From JAKSUT01 sp045616505 (GTDB lineage: Bacteria > Cyanobacteriota > Vampirovibrionia > Gastranaerophilales > Gastranaerophilaceae): DNA of 22,907 bases. Positions 1 to 7,815 of the stretch are shown here, piece by piece. A program made the translations under genes and the position numbers. The DNA is taken from contig JAZLGV010000109.1 of the NCBI GenBank assembly GCA_045616505.1, positions 1 through 22,907 on the forward strand, given 5' to 3'. A model generated the notes under the pieces. The model searched no databases. It was not told where the DNA came from and was given only the letters and a program-made list of their open reading frames with translations. Numbering within the stretch: position 1 is the stretch's first letter; each line of letters begins with the position of its first letter.

Positions 1-29
1 TTGAGGGAATTTGTGATATAATTATTCAT

Positions 30-96
30 AAGAGAACCTTCCTTTCTTTATTGGTTTTGTGGTGCTAACTAAATCTTAAAGAAGTTTGGTTCTCTT
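30..96. repeat. Long imperfect hairpin at the left edge
   Basis: AAGAGAACC (30-38) and GGTTCTCTT (88-96) are perfect inverted repeats. A second pairing, CTTTCTTTA (42-50) with TAAAGAAG (77-84), continues the stem with one bulge, leaving a loop of about 26 nt. It lies just upstream of a gene remnant. It could be a leader structure, a regulatory RNA or the scar of a lost element. The sequence alone does not decide. Confidence 0.5.
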
Positions 97-113
97 TTCA
101 ATTACTTTTTTGA

Positions 114-446
114 TGGTTTACACATAATATTTTATACGACCAAAAATTTGCTGATACTCAAACCCAATTAGAAAAAAATATTCAAGAATTTTTAGAATAT
201 GATAAGAAAAATGATTTTACAAATTGGAGTCCTTGTTCTGTTGCCCATCCTATTTATCAAAAAGAATGTGAATATTTTGAGAAGATTGATAAAAACATTG
301 CCGATTTACAAAAAGCATCTGAAACCAGCGAAGCATTAAGAACGAGATTAGCGAATTTGCAAAATATTCTTTTAAAATATGATGAACGAAAAAGAATAGC
401 AAAATTAATTTTTAGACAACATCAGGAAAATTTGAAATGCAAATAA
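114..446 (+). pseudogene. 3' remnant of an unrecognised protein gene, no start codon
   Basis: The frame is open for 110 codons from the stop at 111-113 to the TAA at 444-446, but contains no ATG, GTG or TTG near its beginning. The first codons read WFTHNILYDQKF. The translation is hydrophilic and helical, rich in Lys, Glu and Gln, with a coiled-coil-like stretch (ADLQKASETSEALRTRLANL) and three Cys. It ends directly before a strong terminator on the same strand, as a real gene would. I read it as the tail of a gene whose 5' end was lost by rearrangement or frameshift. I do not recognise the family. A rare ATT start at codon 6 is possible but unlikely. Confidence 0.45.
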
Positions 447-454
447 TTTCTTAT

Positions 455-475
455 CGCCCCTTCGGGGGCGTTTTT
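455..475 (+). terminator. Rho-independent terminator
   Basis: CGCCCC (455-460), loop TTCG, GGGGCG (465-470), then TTTTT. The T-tract is on the plus strand, so it terminates the 114-446 remnant. The stem also lies immediately past the stop codon of the last gene of the minus-strand operon and may stop that transcript, although no T-tract follows on that side. Confidence 0.85.
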
Positions 476-1223
476 ATTTGCTTAAACGGGGAAACCCGTA
501 ATTGTTTTTCCTGATTTTCTTTTCATCTTTCATTGGGTCATAAATTGGTATTGCACTTGCCCTATTCTGTGCTGCTAATACTTTCTCCGCTTGCATTTTT
601 TCTTTTTCTGTTTCAATTTCATGCAACGCTTCGCCTGTTTTCACATAAGCATCATTTAAACTTATCATTGTTCTTTGAATTTCAATAGCATTTAATCTTT
701 GGCTGTCTGATAAGTTTCCGCCTGTTGTGTCTTGTAATAATTTCTTTATATTTTCCATTAACCGGTAATTTATATCTTGAAGACCTGACTTAATTCCAAT
801 AAGTTCTTTAAATCTTTCTGTATTATCGTTATCTAATCCTTGTAAATAATCTTTGCCTGTTTCTGCCGCTTCCAAAACAGTTTGCGGTGGTGTATCAACT
901 TTATGTATATTTCCATTGTCGGCATTTATGGCTGTTTTTGCTTTATTGAACAAATCTTTTGCTTTATTGCTGTAATTTTGGTAATCGGTAAGTAAGTATT
1001 CTAAATTTGTCCCTAAATTCATCATTGTTGTATTTTTTAACATTTCCACATAAGATTGGGCGGTTTTGACAGTTTGCAAATAATCACTTGTATTTTGGGC
1101 AAGTCGCCCTAAATCAATAACAGTAGCACCATTCGGGATAGGCGGCCGCCATTTTGTGAACCCAATAATGGATGTGGTAAAAGCACTTATTATGGCAATT
1201 ATTACAATTTGTTTTTTATACAT
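474..1223 (-). CDS. Second VirB5/TrbJ-like protein, last gene of the T4SS operon
   Basis: 249 residues. An N-terminal hydrophobic segment (about 4-22) serves as a signal or anchor, followed by a mostly alpha-helical, Gln/Asn/Lys-rich periplasmic body (TVIDLGRLAQNTSDYLQTV... and a long helix around 190-220). This is the layout of TrbJ/VirB5 proteins, the minor pilus-tip components that interact with VirB6 and VirB2. The start at 1223 is supported by AAGGAGA upstream, the same ribosome site used by other genes of the operon. It overlaps the TraF-like gene by about 20 bp, so the two are translationally coupled. The 256-residue protein encoded at 3820-4590 has the same architecture, so the operon carries two VirB5-like genes. 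The assignment rests on position and fold-like pattern more than on motifs. Confidence 0.6.
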   Translation of the reverse strand: MYKKQIVIIAIISAFTTSIIGFTKWRPPIPNGATVIDLGRLAQNTSDYLQTVKTAQSYVEMLKNTTMMNLGTNLEYLLTDYQNYSNKAKDLFNKAKTAINADNGNIHKVDTPPQTVLEAAETGKDYLQGLDNDNTERFKELIGIKSGLQDINYRLMENIKKLLQDTTGGNLSDSQRLNAIEIQRTMISLNDAYVKTGEALHEIETEKEKMQAEKVLAAQNRASAIPIYDPMKDEKKIRKNNYGFPRLSK

Positions 1224-1732
1224 AAACTTATCTCCTTAAAATAATTATTTATTGCCTCATAATCAATTAACAGAAAAATCTTCCCGATAATATTATTTTG
1301 GTCAACAGGACCAAAATAACGGCTGTCAAAACTTATAGGACTGTCATTTATTAGCATTACCTTATTTTCAGGAACAGAAAATTTACCATTTTTTAAATGA
1401 GGTAACTTTTTTTCTTGTGAAATAGGGTATTTATTATTATTTATCGTCATTTCCTGAAAATTGACTTCATATAATGCCCCTTGACTGGCGACAATTTTTT
1501 TTATGAGTAAAGTATCATCTTTAACATTTAAACCGGTTATTTCTTGCGGTAAGCGTGTTATAACATAATCTTCTGTTTTTGGTGATAAATATGACCTGCA
1601 ATAAATCCCTATTGGGGCTGAAACAGATAAATTTTGATAAAAAACAGGCCCGAAATAACAACTAAATAAAAAACCAAAGGAAATCAATAACGTAATGCTT
1701 AAATACGTTTTTTTATTTAAAAGAAATTTCAC
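1202..1732 (-). CDS. traF: TraF-like conjugative signal peptidase / pilin cyclase (S26 family)
   Basis: About 176 residues. One N-terminal membrane segment (about 11-30) is followed by the S26 motifs: SAPIGIY with the nucleophilic Ser (about residue 38), LIKKIVASQG with the general-base Lys (about 78), and FDSRYFGPV...IIGK, matching the conserved SDSRYxG box. TraF of RP4 cleaves and circularises the TrbC pilin. Its presence beside a VirB2/TrbC gene suggests that pilin here is processed the same way (inference). The longest frame begins with TTG at 1738. I prefer the GTG at 1732, because the AGAGG site at about 1743-1747 is too close to the TTG and well spaced for the GTG. It overlaps both neighbours. 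Confidence 0.85.
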   Translation of the reverse strand: MKFLLNKKTYLSITLLISFGFLFSCYFGPVFYQNLSVSAPIGIYCRSYLSPKTEDYVITRLPQEITGLNVKDDTLLIKKIVASQGALYEVNFQEMTINNNKYPISQEKKLPHLKNGKFSVPENKVMLINDSPISFDSRYFGPVDQNNIIGKIFLLIDYEAINNYFKEISLCIKNKL

Positions 1733-2738
1733 CGCCAATTACCTCTAAAACTTCTTTGGGTATTTTTTCCATCAGTTTTGCCATTCCAATCATACAGGAA
1801 CAAATATAAGTGTAATTTGTAACAATGGCTAAATTATCCTTGTTTTTAAATAGTGTTTCGCAAGACACATCTTTTAAAATAATAAAAGCACAATGAATAA
1901 GAAACATAGTTATAAATAAATTTAAAGTACTGTTGAAAACTCCACTTGTAAATTTTTCCGGCAAATGTTTTAAAAATTTAAATTGTCCGAACGGGAAACT
2001 GAAAATTGCGAACATCGCCGAAAAATAAAATTGCAAATAACTCAACATAATTTTTAATGCCAATATAATAAATAATGCAATCGTGAACCACGTTATCAAC
2101 CTTAAATATAAAATACTGCCATTAATGCCAGGAAAGGGTACTAATCTAAATGCCGTTTGTTCATTGGCGTAATTAATGCCTGGCGTTAATAATCCTATTG
2201 CCTTTTGTAATAAAATTTGCGGTTGGGTTAAAGTTGCTGATGCTAATTCCCAATCCTGCGTAACCGTACCCGTAATATGTTCTAAAAAGGGTAAGATACC
2301 ATCATTAATTATTTCCGTCCAATAATGGATAAGGAAAAGAATAAAACCACACTTCATAATTTTAGGTATGATATATCCGATTGAAACGCTTAATCCTGAC
2401 AATAAAATTGGTAATATACAGTCAATAATTGCCAATACATAAGCAAGATAAACGGCAATATCTTTTAAATATCCTATTCCTTTATCCATCCCTTTATAGA
2501 AAAAATCCAATATTTGTGTAAAAGACATTCCCACCGTAGCCATTACTCTTTCTTCAAGGGCAATATTTTTGTTGTATTCTGTAATAGATTGAACGCCTTC
2601 CCCCAAAGAAGGTAAATTTTGAATCTCTGTGTTTTCAGCAAATGCGATTGAAACCCAAAAACTAAAAATTATTAAGCAAATAATTATTAAATTGGAAAAA
2701 TGAAAATATTGTTTCATTTTGAGCGTTATACTCTCCAT
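1713..2738 (-). CDS. VirB6/TrbL-like polytopic membrane protein (second copy)
   Basis: 341 residues. A cleavable-looking signal peptide ends near AFA-EN, then come at least five hydrophobic segments (about 90-115, 120-145, 210-235, 237-257, 270-292). VirB6/TrbL proteins form the inner-membrane part of the channel through which substrate passes. The start at 2738 overlaps the end of the upstream TrbL gene by 13 bp and has no clear ribosome site. The ATG at 2717, 8 nt after that stop, would place the signal peptide at the very N-terminus and is a good alternative. A signal peptide is unusual for canonical VirB6 and sets this copy apart from its neighbour. Confidence 0.7.
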   Translation of the reverse strand: MESITLKMKQYFHFSNLIIICLIIFSFWVSIAFAENTEIQNLPSLGEGVQSITEYNKNIALEERVMATVGMSFTQILDFFYKGMDKGIGYLKDIAVYLAYVLAIIDCILPILLSGLSVSIGYIIPKIMKCGFILFLIHYWTEIINDGILPFLEHITGTVTQDWELASATLTQPQILLQKAIGLLTPGINYANEQTAFRLVPFPGINGSILYLRLITWFTIALFIILALKIMLSYLQFYFSAMFAIFSFPFGQFKFLKHLPEKFTSGVFNSTLNLFITMFLIHCAFIILKDVSCETLFKNKDNLAIVTNYTYICSCMIGMAKLMEKIPKEVLEVIGGEISFK

Positions 2739-3820
2739 GGTTTTCTTGCCTGTTCAAGATTAATTCTTGCCCGTTCTTCTGCGGCTTTTTTTCTTTCGTC
2801 TGCATCGGCATTATTGTTGGCAAATGCTTGTTCCATATTTGCAATATCTTGAACTGATACCGGTGAAAGGTTATCTCCGCTTCCTGTTGCCTGACTGACC
2901 AAACCAGGAGCAATAGAACTTGCGGCTTTATTAAGAGCAAGCCCACTCCCACGATAAACTCCTTTGGCAATATCTTTGGCGGATGAACCGACAGCACCGC
3001 CGATAGCCGCCCCGACAAATGCCGTTGCACTATTACCAAATGACGGATTGCCGCTTAAAATATCTGCCGCTAATTCAGGAATTTTATAAGTTAAATATCC
3101 TAATGCCAAAATAATTAAGGCATTTTGTAAAATACTAATATCAACATTTTCTCCAACGGAAATTGTTAATTTCTCAATATAATTTTGCAATGTACCAATC
3201 ATATAAAACATTATCATTATGCGAATACCTAAATTAATAATTCCACCAATGGCTTTTTGAAAATAAGATTGCAAAAAATTGATTAGGCCGAATGGCAACA
3301 AAATAATTGTTGCGACTGATAAAATGTAAAATACAATTTTGGATAACATAAATTGAAAAGCAATGAAATAAAACGCAAGTACTGTTAAAGATGCTGCTGC
3401 TACTAAAAGAATAATATCTCCAACGGAAGAACTAAAAAAAGATAAATTTTCTATTGCTTTCCATACATTATTTGATAGTTTGAATCCAAGATTAAGAATA
3501 TCAGATGCTTTAATAAGTTGGGAATGAGAATTGCCAGTTGCCGCCATTACCCCTACTTCGCCCAAGAATTTAAATGTTTCTTCTGTTATCCAATTCCAAC
3601 TGTTGATACATAAATAAATTCCGCTAAAATGGAATATTTTTGTAAAAACATTTCTTAATCTGACTTCTCCCTCATAAAAACTCCAATTAGTCGCAAGTGT
3701 AATAATGCCTAAAACAATTAAAAGGTATCTTGATACGCCATAGATATTTGTTAAACCGTCAATAGCGTGCTGTGCAAAAAAGTCAATTATATAATCATAA
3801 CCGCCAACGAAAATATTCAT
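2726..3820 (-). CDS. trbL: TrbL/VirB6 family conjugal transfer membrane protein
   Basis: 364 residues. Six or so hydrophobic helices lie between residues 30 and 255, including a stretch around FYILSVATIILLPFGLINFL. Next comes a Gly/Ala-rich segment (SATAFVGAAIGGAVGSSA) and a charged C-terminal tail ending in ADERKKAAEERARINLEQAR. This membrane core plus a soluble Ala/charged tail is typical of TrbL. It spans the inner membrane and contributes to the translocation channel. Its ATG shares one base with the stop of the preceding VirB5-like gene, indicating tight coupling. Together with the following gene it makes a tandem VirB6 pair. Confidence 0.8.
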   Translation of the reverse strand: MNIFVGGYDYIIDFFAQHAIDGLTNIYGVSRYLLIVLGIITLATNWSFYEGEVRLRNVFTKIFHFSGIYLCINSWNWITEETFKFLGEVGVMAATGNSHSQLIKASDILNLGFKLSNNVWKAIENLSFFSSSVGDIILLVAAASLTVLAFYFIAFQFMLSKIVFYILSVATIILLPFGLINFLQSYFQKAIGGIINLGIRIMIMFYMIGTLQNYIEKLTISVGENVDISILQNALIILALGYLTYKIPELAADILSGNPSFGNSATAFVGAAIGGAVGSSAKDIAKGVYRGSGLALNKAASSIAPGLVSQATGSGDNLSPVSVQDIANMEQAFANNNADADERKKAAEERARINLEQARKPWRV

Positions 3821-4590
3821 TATCTTCTACCTTTCAAAAACGGGTCATCGCTTACGGATGCTTTTTGGTCTGTGTGCAAACTGTTAATAAATTTTTCCGT
3901 AGATTCTGCTTTTGCTGTACCTAAATTTGACAAATTTATACTGTTGCCAATTCCCATTTGTTGTGCTTCTAATTTACGTTTTTTATCTAACTCATCCATA
4001 GATATTTTAATAAGTTCAATATTGGCTTTAACTCCTGCTATTTGGGCGTTCAACTGTTGGCTTTGTTTTTGCCCTTCAACTGTTGCCGATTTTTGTAATA
4101 ATTCACCTAATAATTTTGCTTTCTTTTCTAAATCACGTTGAAATTGATAATATAACTCTGAATATTTTTTATTATCTTCGGTAATAACGTTATATTGTCT
4201 TGAATAATCTTCTTTTAACACGGTATCAGTAATATGGTCTTTATCATAAGTTACAAATTTACTTTTCCAATAATTATCAATGGAATTACCCAATGTGCCA
4301 GTTGAAAAATTATATGCGGTATTACGCATTGCACTTGAAATATCATTAATGGAATTGGTATAAGCGGATGTGTAATTATTTAAAACATCAGCAGGAAAAC
4401 TTAATAACTCTTTTGCCTGTAATGTAATTTGTTGGGCAGTATTTTTTACCATATTGACTGTTTCTGCATAAACCTGTGCTGTTTTGGCAATATTTTGAAC
4501 ATCCACAACGGCAATAGCCGCATAAGTTGTTAAACCGGCGGCAATAAGAGAACCGATAATACCGCCAATGATAAAAAATTTCTTGTTCAT
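3820..4590 (-). CDS. trbJ: TrbJ/VirB5-like periplasmic T4SS protein
   Basis: 256 residues. A signal or anchor segment (about 5-28) is followed by a helical body with many Gln, Lys and Asn and a long helix near 150-215 (EGQKQSQQLNAQIAGVKANI). The position directly after virB4 and before trbL is the canonical trbE-trbJ-trbL order. VirB5/TrbJ proteins sit at the pilus tip and take part in recipient contact. AAGGAGATGAG upstream of the ATG at 4590 supports the start. The second gene of this type at 474-1223 may be a divergent duplicate. Confidence 0.75.
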   Translation of the reverse strand: MNKKFFIIGGIIGSLIAAGLTTYAAIAVVDVQNIAKTAQVYAETVNMVKNTAQQITLQAKELLSFPADVLNNYTSAYTNSINDISSAMRNTAYNFSTGTLGNSIDNYWKSKFVTYDKDHITDTVLKEDYSRQYNVITEDNKKYSELYYQFQRDLEKKAKLLGELLQKSATVEGQKQSQQLNAQIAGVKANIELIKISMDELDKKRKLEAQQMGIGNSINLSNLGTAKAESTEKFINSLHTDQKASVSDDPFLKGRR

Positions 4591-4594
4591 AATC

Positions 4595-7102
4595 TCATCT
4601 CCTTAAATAATTTATTTTATAATCCGCCCATTCCGCTTTATAAGTTTTTGTTTCTTTACGTGTGGCTGCTTCATCTTCTTTGTAATAAAGCCATTCTTCA
4701 ATAAAATTGTTTATATCATGATTTTTAGATAAAATTTCTGTAATTTTTTGTTGATCTGTTTTTGCTGTTGCTGTAACAAATGCTTCCTCTAATGGTCTTA
4801 ATGCCAACTGGAAAACCCTGTTTCCTTTTGGGCTGCTGTAATAATAATCCCGTTTAGGTGTAATTCTTGAAATAAGATAAATTTGTTGTTCGTTGCATCC
4901 AAAATTTTTATACAAAATTTTGTTTTGTTCATTTATGGCATTAATGTTTGGTAAATAAATTCTGTTTGGGCAGTTTTCCATTATTGTTGTCATCAATTCC
5001 GGTTTATTGGCAATATCCGATAAATTTTGAGTGGCAAATATAATGGATGTGTTTTTCTTTCTCATATCTTTAAAATATTCACGCAATTTATCTTTAAAAG
5101 CCGGATTATCAAAGAAAAGCCAACATTCATCTAAAACTATAATTGCAGGGCCGGATGCTTCGTTTAATGAAGTTTCTATTCGGTGAAACAGATAATCAAG
5201 AGTTGTAGGAACAATCGCCGGAGTGTTCATAAGTGTTTCCATTTCAAACACTTGCCAATTTCCCTGTCCGGAAATATCTTTATTATTGTCAAATAATTTT
5301 CCGTAACTTCCTTTGGTAGTTAAATGATGCAACGCCTCTCTTATGTCATTATCCATAATTAATTCGGTCAATCCGGTAATAGTACGAAATTCCGGTTCTG
5401 TATGACTTAAACTGATTAATCCATCCCAAATCGCTTTATCTTGTGCTGGGGAAACTTCTAATTTTTTTGTTCTCAAATACCCTATAATCCAATCTTTTGC
5501 CCATTTCATTTCTTTTTCATCGTCAATCTTCGCAAGAGGTTGAAAACTTAATTCATTGTTGCCTTCGGCAGCAAGATTAAAAAAATTTCCGCCAACGGCG
5601 AGAGTAATCGCTCTACTTGACATTGCTTTATCAAATATAAAAACTTTACTGTTTTTATATTTTTTAAAATGTGCTTCCAAAGTATTTAGCAAAACAGATT
5701 TACCGCTTCCGGATGGGCCTATAACCATTGTATGTCCCAAATCTCCTACATGTAGTGATAACCGGAAAGGGGTTGACCCTGATGTATCTGTGTAAAGAAG
5801 GACTGCACCTTTTAAATAATTATTCCTTTTGTCCCCCGACCATATAGCGGTCAAAGGTGCAAGGTGACAAAAATTTAAGGAACTGACTATTGGCCTTCGG
5901 CAATTTGCATCCGGAATACCTGGAATAGTGCCAAACCACGCTTCAGCACTATTATCTGTTTCAATATATCCGGTAAAACCGAGTGATTGTATTTTTTCCA
6001 AAAAAACATTTGCCATTTCTTGACATCTTTTTTTATCTTTGTCTTTAACGATGACTGTCATTGTATAAAAACCAAAACTTACATTATCGTTTGCCAATTC
6101 CGCTAACGCTACGGTAACATCTTCTTTATTAAGTAAAGCGTATTCGTCAACATCTGTATTAACTTTTGATTGTGTGATTGCCTCACGAATAATTGTGAAA
6201 ATTCCCCTTAATTGTTGACGATACCAAGATTGATAATTTTTTAATTCTTTTTGGGCATCAAGTTTAGATAAACAGATAAATCTTGATACCCATCTGTATT
6301 TAAAATTAAGCTTGTCAAAATCACGAAAAATACCAGGATAAGAAATAGGTCTAAAACTCAAAATAGTTATTAGCCTCATGTGTTCATCACCTAATTTTGG
6401 TTCACGCCCCGTTAAAAAACCCGTATCACATAAGTATTCATTAATAAATCGGAACGGCTGATAAGATATAGGTTGGTCGTGATTACTGACAATTCCGTGT
6501 AAATAACTTAATTGTTCTTCCAAACTTAAATATCTGATTTCCGGAAATTTCTTATTAAGCATAGAAACCCACAAATCAACAGAAGCAAGAAATTTTTTTT
6601 CTTGTTCCATAATAATTTTTAAATCATCCTGACTGTTTTCGCCCTTATGTTTTTTATTTGCTATAAACGCATCCGTAATTTTTTGGACAATCTTATTGGT
6701 CGGTTCATAATAAAATGTCATATAAAAATTATTGTCAAAATGTTTTTGGCTGCTGTAATATTCTTGTCTTTCATCTTCCATTTTTTGAAGTAAAGGATTT
6801 GGCATTTCAGATTTTTCATAATCTTTTGAGTATTTGCGTTGTGCATCAAAGTACAGCATATAGCCAGTTGGCATTAGTTTAAAAACATTATTCAATGCGG
6901 CGTTAAATGCAATCAATTCTTCTTTCGTTGAAGAATCTGTATCAGGGCCACGAAAAGACACGGTAATCATCATGGCGTTTGTAGTAGTATAAACAACCCC
7001 TGTTTGCATATTAACGTTTCGCCAGGGGATGAGCCACATTAACCGGCTTTTTTCACTAAATCTGTAATTCTTTTTATTGTTAAAAATATTAAAGATTCCC
7101 AT
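4595..7102 (-). CDS. trbE: VirB4/TrbE conjugation ATPase
   Basis: 835 residues from the ATG at 7102. An N-terminal CagE/VirB4 domain precedes a RecA-like motor with Walker A GPSGSGKSVLL near residue 460 and Walker B IIVLDECWLFF, followed by the family's FATQNLSDI motif. VirB4 proteins are hexameric inner-membrane-associated ATPases that power pilus assembly and substrate transfer. The open frame extends to 7174, but those 24 extra codons (Cys/Asn/Tyr-rich) are encoded by a perfect 21-bp palindrome and are unlike any VirB4. MGIFNIFNNKKN is the credible N-terminus. This is the only gene of the operon preceded by a palindromic leader, which resembles those in front of the plus-strand cargo genes. 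Confidence 0.95.
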   Translation of the reverse strand: MGIFNIFNNKKNYRFSEKSRLMWLIPWRNVNMQTGVVYTTTNAMMITVSFRGPDTDSSTKEELIAFNAALNNVFKLMPTGYMLYFDAQRKYSKDYEKSEMPNPLLQKMEDERQEYYSSQKHFDNNFYMTFYYEPTNKIVQKITDAFIANKKHKGENSQDDLKIIMEQEKKFLASVDLWVSMLNKKFPEIRYLSLEEQLSYLHGIVSNHDQPISYQPFRFINEYLCDTGFLTGREPKLGDEHMRLITILSFRPISYPGIFRDFDKLNFKYRWVSRFICLSKLDAQKELKNYQSWYRQQLRGIFTIIREAITQSKVNTDVDEYALLNKEDVTVALAELANDNVSFGFYTMTVIVKDKDKKRCQEMANVFLEKIQSLGFTGYIETDNSAEAWFGTIPGIPDANCRRPIVSSLNFCHLAPLTAIWSGDKRNNYLKGAVLLYTDTSGSTPFRLSLHVGDLGHTMVIGPSGSGKSVLLNTLEAHFKKYKNSKVFIFDKAMSSRAITLAVGGNFFNLAAEGNNELSFQPLAKIDDEKEMKWAKDWIIGYLRTKKLEVSPAQDKAIWDGLISLSHTEPEFRTITGLTELIMDNDIREALHHLTTKGSYGKLFDNNKDISGQGNWQVFEMETLMNTPAIVPTTLDYLFHRIETSLNEASGPAIIVLDECWLFFDNPAFKDKLREYFKDMRKKNTSIIFATQNLSDIANKPELMTTIMENCPNRIYLPNINAINEQNKILYKNFGCNEQQIYLISRITPKRDYYYSSPKGNRVFQLALRPLEEAFVTATAKTDQQKITEILSKNHDINNFIEEWLYYKEDEAATRKETKTYKAEWADYKINYLRR

Positions 7103-7113
7103 TTGCTTTCTCT

Positions 7114-7159
7114 TTCTATTGTTACAGTTGTTATGCTTATAACAACTGTAACAATAGAA
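7114..7159 (-). repeat. Perfect 21-bp inverted repeat leader before virB4
   Basis: The arms at 7114-7134 and 7139-7159 are perfectly complementary with a four-base loop (GCTT). Read on the minus strand, the element lies between the virB3 stop and the virB4 ATG and ends ...AACAATAGAA-AGAGAAAG-CAA-ATG. Its core TTACAGTTRTTA and the trailing ATAGAAAG match the leaders of the cargo genes at 17.5-20.1 kb. In the operon mRNA it would form a very stable hairpin 11 nt before the start codon, so it could set the VirB4 level or act as a processing site. Confidence 0.8.
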
Positions 7160-7170
7160 TAATTGTAATA

Positions 7171-7419
7171 TCAAGGGTAGTAATACAATTTATGATTTTT
7201 CCCGTCCATAAAGACATCTATAAATTGAGGGTCTTGTTTTCCTAACCACACCATAATTGCGTGGATAATACAAATTATTGGTATAACAATAAATGTTTTA
7301 AAAATCACTCCGCATAAAACACCGCCAAAAACTTCCAATAACAAAACATTACGGGGAACGCCCATCCAAAAAATTGGTAATGTTAGGGAACGATGAATAT
7401 AAACCTCATAACTATTCAT
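7171..7419 (-). CDS. trbD: VirB3/TrbD-like inner-membrane T4SS protein
   Basis: 82 residues. A short charged start with the conserved pattern IHRSLTLPIFWMGVPR (VirB3 proteins carry a similar R-L/P-x-x-x-G-V-P motif) is followed by two adjacent hydrophobic helices (about 22-56) and a polar tail ending DGKNHKLYYYP. The size and the position between virB2 and virB4 are canonical. VirB3 works with VirB4 in pilus biogenesis. Only one base separates it from the upstream pilin gene. Confidence 0.88.
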   Translation of the reverse strand: MNSYEVYIHRSLTLPIFWMGVPRNVLLLEVFGGVLCGVIFKTFIVIPIICIIHAIMVWLGKQDPQFIDVFMDGKNHKLYYYP

Positions 7420-7420
7420 A

Positions 7421-7801
7421 TTAAAAACCTAAAATCGTTAAACCGCTTCCGAAACTGGATAATGCGGAAATCAAAGACGGGGCGAACAAACAAATACTAA
7501 TTGCAAAAATTAAAGTAATAAGGCGGCTTGTGCCTTGACCGCTATTGCCGCTAAACATTGCCGCACCAGCCCCCACAATGCCAATAATACCTAATGCAAT
7601 AGGTACAGGGCCGGTCAATTCTTCAGCCAAACTGTTTAAAAATCTTGTCCAAGGCCAATCAACTGTTCCCAACGTTTTAGACAGTCCTGCTGAACTTATA
7701 CTGCTTGCTAAACAATCATTTGCGGATAAAATCAAAAAATTTGTCATTGCAGCAACAGCATAATTCATTTTTTTGCTTAAAGCATTTTTTAAGTTTTTCA
7801 T
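7421..7801 (-). CDS. trbC: VirB2/TrbC major pilin precursor
   Basis: 126 residues. A long basic signal sequence (hydrophobic 14-27, probable cleavage near residues 27-34) is followed by two membrane helices (about 68-83, PVPIALGIIGIVGAGAAMF, and 94-113) joined by a short Gly/Ser/Asn loop. This is the two-helix pilin fold of VirB2 and TrbC. The presence of a TraF-type peptidase in the same operon suggests maturation by signal cleavage and head-to-tail cyclisation, as in RP4. That is inferred from context and not visible in this sequence. Confidence 0.88.
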   Translation of the reverse strand: MKNLKNALSKKMNYAVAAMTNFLILSANDCLASSISSAGLSKTLGTVDWPWTRFLNSLAEELTGPVPIALGIIGIVGAGAAMFSGNSGQGTSRLITLIFAISICLFAPSLISALSSFGSGLTILGF

Positions 7802-7815
7802 TTCTAATCTCCTTT

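Noticed and set aside
2662..3039. 125-codon minus-strand frame inside the trbL/virB6 overlap
   Set aside because: Out-of-frame shadow of two well-supported overlapping membrane-protein genes.
7103..7174. 24-residue extension of VirB4 upstream of 7102
   Set aside because: It is encoded by the perfect palindrome and has no similarity to VirB4 N-termini.
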